A DNA stretch of 64,000 bases from Deltaproteobacteria bacterium (GTDB taxonomy: Bacteria; Myxococcota_A; Polyangia; DRWM01; JAAZOP01). Shown one piece after another: positions 58,666 through 64,000 of this stretch. Made by a program: the position numbers and the translations under genes. The stretch lies in assembly GCA_016218815.1 (NCBI GenBank), contig JACRCX010000069.1:1-64000 (forward strand), in the 5' to 3' direction. The notes under the pieces were generated by a model that was not told where the DNA came from, did no database searches, and saw nothing but the letters and a program-made list of their open reading frames with translations. Each line of letters starts with the position of its first letter. The stretch's first letter is position 1.

Positions 58666-59520
58666 CTACGGCCACGGGAACCGCGGCTCCGGCGGTGGGG
58701 GGGGGGGGGGCGTCCCGGACAGGAACGGGGCAACGAACCGGCGCGCAGACCCGCGATGCAAGCCCCAGGGAGTGAGGCACGTAGGAGGGACGGCGGTGCA
58801 CCAGGCGTAGGTCGCACGCAGGTCGGTGAAAGGACACCCCCCCGCCAGTACGTGGGGTTTCCGCCTGCGGGACGGCTGTACCCACCGCAACGCCTCGTGA
58901 ATCATGATCGCGCCCCGATGCACGTCCTGGTACACCGTGTCGATTGTCAAGCCGAGTTCCTCCGCGACATCCGACGCCGATCGACCCCAGATCGTCAGGG
59001 CAAGCCAGCACACCACCGGACGAGGGTGCAGAATGACCACGAGTTGAACGGCGGTGGAAACGCAGCACAGCCGGGCCACCGTGTCTACTTGCTGGTCGGG
59101 CGAAGGCCGGACGTCCGCGATGACCACCGCGGGGGCATCATCGAGTACCAACTCTCCTCGGCCCCGGCGCTTGCAGCAGTCGGCGACGCGGTGCTTGACG
59201 ATCTGGAAGACCCACGTGGCGAACCCGGCGTCCCCACGGAAATGCCGCAGGCCGAGCGTCGCGTCCGCTGCGATGTCGTGCACTAGGTCGCCAGGCACGG
59301 CAACGCCCACACCGCAGCGCCGGATCATCCGCGGCACGACGCCGAGCAGCCAGGTGTAGACCTCGCGGCAGTCCGCAGGATCGCCCCCCGCCGCCGCGCG
59401 CAGCGCCTCGACGGAAGGTGTCGGTCTGACCCGTGCCGGACAATCGGCCGCGGCCGGCGCAAGCAACGCTCCTGTCACCTCGATCGACGTGCGGGACCCT
59501 CCCGCTTCGCTGCACGCCAT
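58666..59520 (-). CDS. RNA polymerase sigma factor (ECF-like) with unusual C-terminal tail
   Basis: 284 residues from the ATG at 59520. Sigma region 2 is visible as FRGDAGFATWVFQIVKHRVADCCKRR (RNA polymerase and -10 binding); region 4 as VVCWLALTIWGRSASDVAEELGLTIDTVYQDVHRGAIMIHEALRW (helix-turn-helix, -35). Region 3 is absent, as in ECF factors. The last 60 residues are Pro/Cys-rich and end PPPPPPPEPRFPWP. A run of 14 G in the gene (58697-58710) encodes the Pro run and makes the tail prone to frameshift. No anti-sigma gene is adjacent. It probably controls the exported proteins downstream of it on the same strand. Confidence 0.82.
   Translation of the reverse strand: MACSEAGGSRTSIEVTGALLAPAAADCPARVRPTPSVEALRAAAGGDPADCREVYTWLLGVVPRMIRRCGVGVAVPGDLVHDIAADATLGLRHFRGDAGFATWVFQIVKHRVADCCKRRGRGELVLDDAPAVVIADVRPSPDQQVDTVARLCCVSTAVQLVVILHPRPVVCWLALTIWGRSASDVAEELGLTIDTVYQDVHRGAIMIHEALRWVQPSRRRKPHVLAGGCPFTDLRATYAWCTAVPPTCLTPWGLHRGSARRFVAPFLSGTPPPPPPPEPRFPWP
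58697..58710. repeat. 14-base G homopolymer in the sigma-factor gene
   Basis: Uninterrupted run of 14 G on the plus strand, coding Pro codons on the minus strand, within the last part of the sigma-factor gene. Slippage there would change the C-terminal residues. It may also be a sequencing-error hotspot. Confidence 0.8.
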
Positions 59521-59766
59521 CTTCTCCAACTCCCGCCGTCATCATGGCCGGGTAACTCGCACCGTGTCAAGCATCGCTCGGATGGCGGGCGGATGGCCGT
59601 CGCAATTCCGCACGGGCCGCTAATCCAAGACTTCTGGAAGCCACCGACAGACGGTCGGAGCGCGACTCCACCCGAGATCGCGGGGCCCGCAGGGAAACTT
59701 GGCCCGTGCGAATCGGCCCACCTGATCCCGGTTGGGCGGAACCACAATTGAGACTACCTTGTCGGC
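59521..59766. other. Intergenic gap between sigma factor and small ORF
   Basis: About 245 bp. Contains the sigma-factor upstream region. No gene, hairpin or repeat could be supported. Confidence 0.4.
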
Positions 59767-60018
59767 ATGCGCCGGGTCGTTCTCACGCCCGCGGCCGCCC
59801 GCCGATACAAGCGCCTGGGCGCTGGGGTCCGTAGCATGCTCAAGCAGATGATGGCGGAGTGTCTCGGCCTCGAGGAGCCGACGCTGCAAGACCGCAACCG
59901 GTCCCGGGTCAGGCGTCTGCTCCTCGCCTAGCGGAGCGACTTCTGGCAACTCTACGATCGAGCCCACGCGGAGGGAGAGCGACGAGGATTAACGAAACTC
60001 GAGGACCTGCCGGACTGA
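59767..60018 (+). pseudogene. Small ORF interrupted by an in-frame TAG
   Basis: ATG at 59767 reads VVLTPAAARRYKRLGAGVRS and, further on, EPTLQDRNRSRVRRLLLA to a TAG at 59929, then continues in the same frame RSDFWQLYDRAHAEGERRGL to TGA at 60016. Total 83 codons, a size and basic-N-terminus typical of RelE/HigB-type toxins, though no decisive motif is present. No ribosome site and no antitoxin gene is seen. Treated as a decayed gene. Confidence 0.4.
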
Positions 60019-60044
60019 CCGCCCGCCCCGACGATTCCAGCGGA

Positions 60045-61121
60045 TCACGGCCCGGGGCCGCTCCACGCCGGCGCCGCCTCGCGCAACACCTCCTCGCAGG
60101 TGTGGGCGTACGGCGTGTCGGCCGGGTAGTCCTTCATCTCGGGGCCAAGCTCCGAGACGGGGAGCGGCAGCGGCGGTTGCTCGTCGTCGCCGTGCCAGAT
60201 CCAGAAGCTGCGGCCGTTGAGCGCCTCTTCCAGGTTCCGGGCGAATCCGGTGGCCTCGTCCGCCAGCGCGGGATTATCCGCAGCGTCCGTCAGGCACAAG
60301 TAGGCCAACGTGTGGAAGAACGGCGCACGAAGCTCGGCGGGGCCGCGGCGCGGCCACCACCACCGGGACGCCGCCAGCATCGCCAGGTTGAAATGCGCCT
60401 CGGGCCGACCGGGATCCCGGCGCACGAGGCGCCGGTACAACCCCGCCGCCCGGTTGCCCTCGCCCTGCCCTGCCATGGCCGCGGCCCGCAGCAGATCGCC
60501 CTCGTACGTCCCCGCCAGCGGCTCCGCGAAATCCAGCGCGCCCTGCCAATCGCCGGCCGCCAAACAGATCGCGGCCAGGTCGGTGCGCGCCACGACGTCC
60601 TCCTCGTCGAACCCGTCGCGAAGCTCGTCGAAGAGCCGCGCCCCGCCGTCCGCGTCGGCGTCGCGCCACGGGGCCGGAGCCCCGGGCGCCAGCGGACGCA
60701 ACGGCTTCGCCCCCTGCTCCACGCACGTCCGCGCCTCCTCCCCCGAGGCGTGCGTTCCGGCCACCACGCCGGCGCAGTCCCGCCAGGCTGCGTCCTTCCA
60801 TTCGTTCCACGCCGCCAACCCACGCCCGGTCGCCGCCCGGAAACGCTCCTCATCGTCGCTCGCGGGCACGTCGCAGATCGAGTACGCGTCGCGGACCCCT
60901 TCCGCGAGCCCCACGATGCGGTGGTAGGCAGCAATGCGCTCGCCGGGCGAAGCCGCCTCGTCCGCGGCGTCGGCCGTCGCGCCCTGGAGGTCAGCGATCA
61001 GCCGATCGAGCGTTTCTGTCGGCAACGCAGCCGGCTCGTAGCCCCCGCAAGGCTGCGCGGCGGCGGCACGCGAGAGGAACCCCATCGCCAGGAACAGGAG
61101 CAGAACCGTGGCGCGATTCAT
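60045..61121 (-). CDS. Secreted TPR-like protein, unknown
   Basis: 358 residues from the ATG at 61121; an in-frame ATG at 61157 forms an ATGA overlap with the upstream peptidase gene and is the alternative. Signal peptide ATVLLLFLAMGFLSRAAAAQ. The rest is mostly helical with repeated Ala-rich helix pairs (DEATGFARNLEEAL, EGNRAAGLYRRLVRRDPGRPEAHFNLAML), the last being a clear TPR-like unit. Four Cys may form disulfides. Unit with the pyroglutamyl peptidase gene by translational coupling; function unknown. Confidence 0.7.
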   Translation of the reverse strand: MNRATVLLLFLAMGFLSRAAAAQPCGGYEPAALPTETLDRLIADLQGATADAADEAASPGERIAAYHRIVGLAEGVRDAYSICDVPASDDEERFRAATGRGLAAWNEWKDAAWRDCAGVVAGTHASGEEARTCVEQGAKPLRPLAPGAPAPWRDADADGGARLFDELRDGFDEEDVVARTDLAAICLAAGDWQGALDFAEPLAGTYEGDLLRAAAMAGQGEGNRAAGLYRRLVRRDPGRPEAHFNLAMLAASRWWWPRRGPAELRAPFFHTLAYLCLTDAADNPALADEATGFARNLEEALNGRSFWIWHGDDEQPPLPLPVSELGPEMKDYPADTPYAHTCEEVLREAAPAWSGPGP

Positions 61122-61153
61122 GCGGAGGTCGACGAGAGGGCGGCGTCGGGGAT

Positions 61154-62215
61154 TCATGGACGGCGGAAGTACCGGGGCGGCGTGTGGATGTTGGGCACCG
61201 CCGGGCGGGCTTCCTTGCCGGACGACAGCCAGTCGGCAAGAGCCTCGATGCCGAGCCGATGGGCGGCGGTGATCTCGTCGACCGTCATGCCGACGTCCGG
61301 GACCGGCGGAACGTGGATGAAGCCGAACGCCGCCGGTACCTCGGTCGCGCTCGCGCAGTAGTCGAGCAACCGATACATGACGTAGTTGCACAGGAAGTCG
61401 CCGGCATCGGCCGAAACGAGGGTCGGGAACCCTCCCGCGGTCATCGCCGCGTCCATCTCGTCGATCGGGTAGTCGGCCCGCAGCCGGCTGGTACCTCCCG
61501 GCACGATCGGCTCGCCCGACATGGTGACCCCCGCGTTGTCGGTGCCGCGCATGACGTTCAACGCCGCGGTTTCGAACCGCATCCCCTCGGGCCCCGCCTG
61601 CCCCGTCGCGATCACGGCGTCGGGATGCAGCCGCTCGATCTCGGCCTCCAGCTCGTCCCAGGACGTCCCCCACTCCACCGCCAGCTCGACGACGCGCACG
61701 TCGAGACCGCCCACCATCGTCTCGCCGAGCGGCTCGATCGCCTCGTACGACGAGTTGATCGCATACCCACCGAACGGCTCGAACCCGCTCATGAGCAGCA
61801 CCTTCGGCACGGCGATGGAGAGCATGCCGACATCGGAGGCAGTGGCCTCGTGCACCGTGACCTCGAAGTCGTACGTTCCCGAACGCTCGGGCAGGCCGGA
61901 AATGGCCCCTTCGACGTCAAGATCCAGTCCAGGCGGAAGGCCGCCGCTCGTGACTTCCCAGGTCACCGTCCCCGAGGCACCCGACGCCTCGAGCTGCGCC
62001 GCGTAAGCCACCTGCACACGTCCCCCCGGCAGCGACTCGGTCGTGATCGCGATCGCCGGAACCTCGTCCGCGACGTCGCCGTCGCCTCCGGCCCCATCGG
62101 CATCGTCTCCCGTCTCGGCCGCACCGGCATCGTCGTCCGACCCTTCATCGCAGGCCGTCGCCACGCCCAGAATCGCCAAGCAGAGCCACAACCAGCCGAA
62201 GCGCGTCCTCAACAT
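61154..62215 (-). CDS. Lipid-anchored pyroglutamyl-peptidase I with He_PIG domain
   Basis: 353 residues. Lipoprotein signal (WLWLCLAILGVATAC) and an acidic linker, then a putative Ig-like He_PIG unit (ESLPGGRVQVAYAAQLEAS to GLPPGLDLDVEGAISGLPERSG TYDFEVTV), then a pyrrolidone-carboxyl-peptidase (C15) domain: VLLMSGFEPFGGYAINSSYEA, GQAGPEGMRFETAALN (Glu), DAGDFLCNYVMYRLL (Cys) and AAFGFIHVP (His), which are the catalytic Glu-Cys-His. Usually a cytoplasmic single-domain enzyme, so lipid anchoring with a beta module is unusual. Its stop overlaps the next gene's alternative start. Confidence 0.9.
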   Translation of the reverse strand: MLRTRFGWLWLCLAILGVATACDEGSDDDAGAAETGDDADGAGGDGDVADEVPAIAITTESLPGGRVQVAYAAQLEASGASGTVTWEVTSGGLPPGLDLDVEGAISGLPERSGTYDFEVTVHEATASDVGMLSIAVPKVLLMSGFEPFGGYAINSSYEAIEPLGETMVGGLDVRVVELAVEWGTSWDELEAEIERLHPDAVIATGQAGPEGMRFETAALNVMRGTDNAGVTMSGEPIVPGGTSRLRADYPIDEMDAAMTAGGFPTLVSADAGDFLCNYVMYRLLDYCASATEVPAAFGFIHVPPVPDVGMTVDEITAAHRLGIEALADWLSSGKEARPAVPNIHTPPRYFRRP

Positions 62216-62288
62216 GACGGCAAGGTACCATCGGGCACCCCGGGCGGCAACGAGCGCCGTTGACCGCCAGGAACCGCCCTGGTTGTTC

Positions 62289-62327
62289 CCCTTTGCGTCC
62301 TTTGCGGCCCTTTGCGCCCTTTGCGCG
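62289..62327. repeat. TTTGCGYCC tandem repeat
   Basis: Four units in the 160-bp gap between peptidase and TamB genes: TTTGCGTCC, TTTGCGGCCC, TTTGCGCCC, TTTGCGCG. Same kind of 9-10 bp micro-repeat as seen elsewhere in the window. Confidence 0.65.
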
Positions 62328-62375
62328 AAATTCCGGAACCGCGTTGGCCGGAACGACGATCGCTCGCGAAGCCGC

Positions 62376-64000
62376 TCACCACTCCGTCCGGAACTGCAGG
62401 TGGATGCCGCCGGACTGGGCGTCGCCGAAATTCCCTTCGAGGGAGAGGTTGCGCAGGATGAGCCACTCGACGCGGCCTTCGTTCGAGTTCTGCACCTGGT
62501 CGGCGTCGAGCTGGTACGAGTACTCGACGTAGAGATTGGACAGGACGTTCATCCCGGCACGGAGGCGGGCGTCGGTGAAGCCCGAGGTGCCGGGATCGAC
62601 GCGCAGCACGGTCAGCGGCGAGATGCGCGAGGCGACCTCGGACTGGAAGAAGGCGAGGCCGACGGCGTCGACGACATTGCCGGCGATCTGACCGGCCTGG
62701 TCGCGCAGGGCCAGCTGCTCCGCGGACGTCACGTCCGTGCGCCCCAGGAAGAGCAGCGCGAGGATCTCGCTCTGGTCGCGCGGCGGATCGCTGGTGAGCT
62801 GGACGGCGGGGTGGCGCAACGTGCCCGTGACGTCGACGTAGACCGGCCCCTCGGAGGTCTGGGCGGCGAGCCGGACGTCGATCGTGCCGTCGACCGGGTA
62901 GTGCCCGGTGAACTCGACCGTGCCGAACTCGAGGTCGAAGCGGCGGCCGAACATGTCCGCCCACCCTCGGCGCACCTCGACGCTCCCGGCCACCGAGGAG
63001 CCCTCCTCCTGCCTCGGGCTGCTGCGGAAGACCAGCGTGCCGGTCGCCGTCATCTGCATGTCCTCGCGCCGCACCGACAACTCCCCCTCGGCGTCGAGGG
63101 TCACGGTGACGTCCCAGGGGGCCAGGGACTCCGCGGATTCCGCCGGGCGGGGCGTCTCGTGGCCGGCGACGACGAAGTCGGGGTGATCGCCCATCCCCAT
63201 CACCGCCCGGCTGCGTTGCCGCGGCAACACCAGCGTGCACCTCCCGACCTCGACGCCGGCATCGACCCGCCGAGCGCCCGTCAGCGGATCGATCACGGTC
63301 AACACCGTCCCCGTGACGCCGGCCGCACAGGTCAGCCGGCCGAAGGTCGTCCCCTCCCCGGACAGCGGGAAGTCGGTCGAGTCGACCTGCAGGTCGAGGC
63401 CGAATCCCCCGGGCACCGCCCAGTCGATCGTGCCGGAGAGGCTGGCCTCTCCCCCGCCGCTCTTCGCCGCCACGCGTTCCAGGGTGATCCGTTCCTGCTC
63501 GGCCGTACCAACCAGCTCCACCGCGGTGAACCGCTGGGCCGTGGCCAGGAGCACGAACCCGCCCTCGACCACGTGGAAGCTGCCGGTGACGTCCGGGGAG
63601 CCCAGCGGACCGTGGACCGCCAGGTCCAGGTCCGCCAGGCCGGACATATCGGAGATCTCGGGCGGGGCGGGCACGCCGCCGAGATCGAGCCGGCGGGCGA
63701 AGATCGTCGCGTCGATGACCGCCGCGGCCGCCTCCAGCCGCCCGAAGGACAGCAGGTCGGGGAACGCATCGCCCTCCTCTTCCGGCGGAACCGGCCCCCG
63801 TGCTCCGGCGCCGCTGCCCGTGACCAGCGCCCCGTCCGGGACCCCGGGCAGCGTGCCGCGCCGCGGCTCCGGGGCCGGCTCGTGCCAACCCGGGCGCCGC
63901 TTCCCCTCCGGGTTGTCGGGAAGCAGGAGGTCCCCGCGGACCTGCAACGCCACGCCCTCGTCGTTGCGCACCGTCGCCCGCACCGCCGCCCGCCGCCCCT
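62376..64000 (-). CDS. TamB-like translocation/assembly protein, C-terminal part (5' end beyond window)
   Basis: At least 541 codons; the gene is open to the right edge and so is truncated at its N-terminal side. TamB is an inner-membrane-anchored, periplasm-spanning beta-sheet protein that acts with TamA in envelope assembly and lipid transfer. Visible: repeated beta blocks with hydrophobic/polar alternation, then the DUF490 signature at the end: RGWADMFGRRFDLEFGTVEFTG, YPVDGTIDVRLAAQTSEGPVYVDVTGTLRHPAVQLTSDPPRDQSEILALLFLG, and LSNLYVEYSYQLD, finishing with the aromatic LQFRTEW. A tamA-like gene is not in the window and would lie outside. Confidence 0.9.
   Translation of the reverse strand, partial: GRRAAVRATVRNDEGVALQVRGDLLLPDNPEGKRRPGWHEPAPEPRRGTLPGVPDGALVTGSGAGARGPVPPEEEGDAFPDLLSFGRLEAAAAVIDATIFARRLDLGGVPAPPEISDMSGLADLDLAVHGPLGSPDVTGSFHVVEGGFVLLATAQRFTAVELVGTAEQERITLERVAAKSGGGEASLSGTIDWAVPGGFGLDLQVDSTDFPLSGEGTTFGRLTCAAGVTGTVLTVIDPLTGARRVDAGVEVGRCTLVLPRQRSRAVMGMGDHPDFVVAGHETPRPAESAESLAPWDVTVTLDAEGELSVRREDMQMTATGTLVFRSSPRQEEGSSVAGSVEVRRGWADMFGRRFDLEFGTVEFTGHYPVDGTIDVRLAAQTSEGPVYVDVTGTLRHPAVQLTSDPPRDQSEILALLFLGRTDVTSAEQLALRDQAGQIAGNVVDAVGLAFFQSEVASRISPLTVLRVDPGTSGFTDARLRAGMNVLSNLYVEYSYQLDADQVQNSNEGRVEWLILRNLSLEGNFGDAQSGGIHLQFRTEW

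Overview
The window is very G+C-rich, densely coded chromosomal DNA from a didermic bacterium, most likely a member of the Myxococcota or a related former-deltaproteobacterial lineage. Supporting evidence: many lipoproteins whose mature N-terminus opens with Ala/Asp/Glu/Gly-rich, low-complexity linkers; FG-GAP/VCBS propeller proteins; a MopE-like Cys-rich repeat protein; a MYXO-CTERM-like tail; an Hanks-type Ser/Thr kinase beside a PEGA protein; a secreted papain-like protease; and 'VWAVG'-type propeller fragments. GlnRS, GroEL with a GGM tail, Apt, SurE, TamB and two DedA proteins give the ordinary bacterial background. No rRNA, tRNA, CRISPR array, prophage or insertion sequence could be supported.

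Layout. 1-6.8 kb: 3' end of groEL, a small membrane protein, then a minus-strand pair of large exported proteins (VCBS lipoprotein and an eight-module carboxypeptidase-regulatory-like protein). 6.9-10.0 kb: a compact minus-strand operon, Rieske protein, cytochrome b and an exported cytochrome with about eleven haem sites, apparently a cytochrome bc-type complex with a multihaem c subunit. 10.1-15.3 kb: SLC13/ArsB-like permease, papain-family lipoprotein, small lipoprotein, DUF4139 lipoprotein. 15.5-21.0 kb: rubrerythrin-like protein, enoyl-CoA hydratase, VWA lipoprotein, propeller remnant, AAA/DUF4143 ATPase behind a 32-bp dyad, hemerythrin-domain protein and a membrane protein. 21.1-25.5 kb: secreted lipoprotein, glnS and a phosphofructokinase with pyrophosphate-type residues. 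25.7-29.8 kb: a 1341-residue MopE/FG-GAP lipoprotein. 29.8-34.9 kb: DedA, HAD 5'-nucleotidase, NAD kinase, orphan TupA-like binding protein, second DedA. 35.0-45.0 kb: lipid-anchored M3 peptidase, DUF6600-like protein, apt-surE, AarF/UbiB kinase, TonB-dependent receptor-like barrel, DsrE protein, outer-membrane protein. 45.1-54.3 kb: a plus-strand run of Ser/Thr kinase, TPR-PEGA protein, small lipoprotein, a giant propeller protein read-through fused to a SurA-like lipoprotein, and a hendecad-repeat membrane protein. 54.5-59.5 kb: Cys-rich mini-protein, sulfotransferase, a frameshifted propeller gene, two exported proteins and a sigma factor with a 14-G run. 59.7-64.0 kb: a stop-interrupted small ORF, a TPR-like secreted protein, a lipid-anchored pyroglutamyl peptidase and the C-terminal part of TamB.

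The gaps are rich in short repeats: a REP-like 20-bp palindrome family with covarying stems (22.6 and 48.4 kb), an approximately 85-bp element found in two convergent gaps (21.05 and 54.3 kb), and several 7-12 bp tandem repeats. Two of these repeats appear to have reshaped coding ends, at the start (48.4 kb) and in the middle (52.16 kb) of the giant fused ORF. Starts were chosen mainly from Shine-Dalgarno spacing and signal-peptide geometry; no alignment or database search was run.
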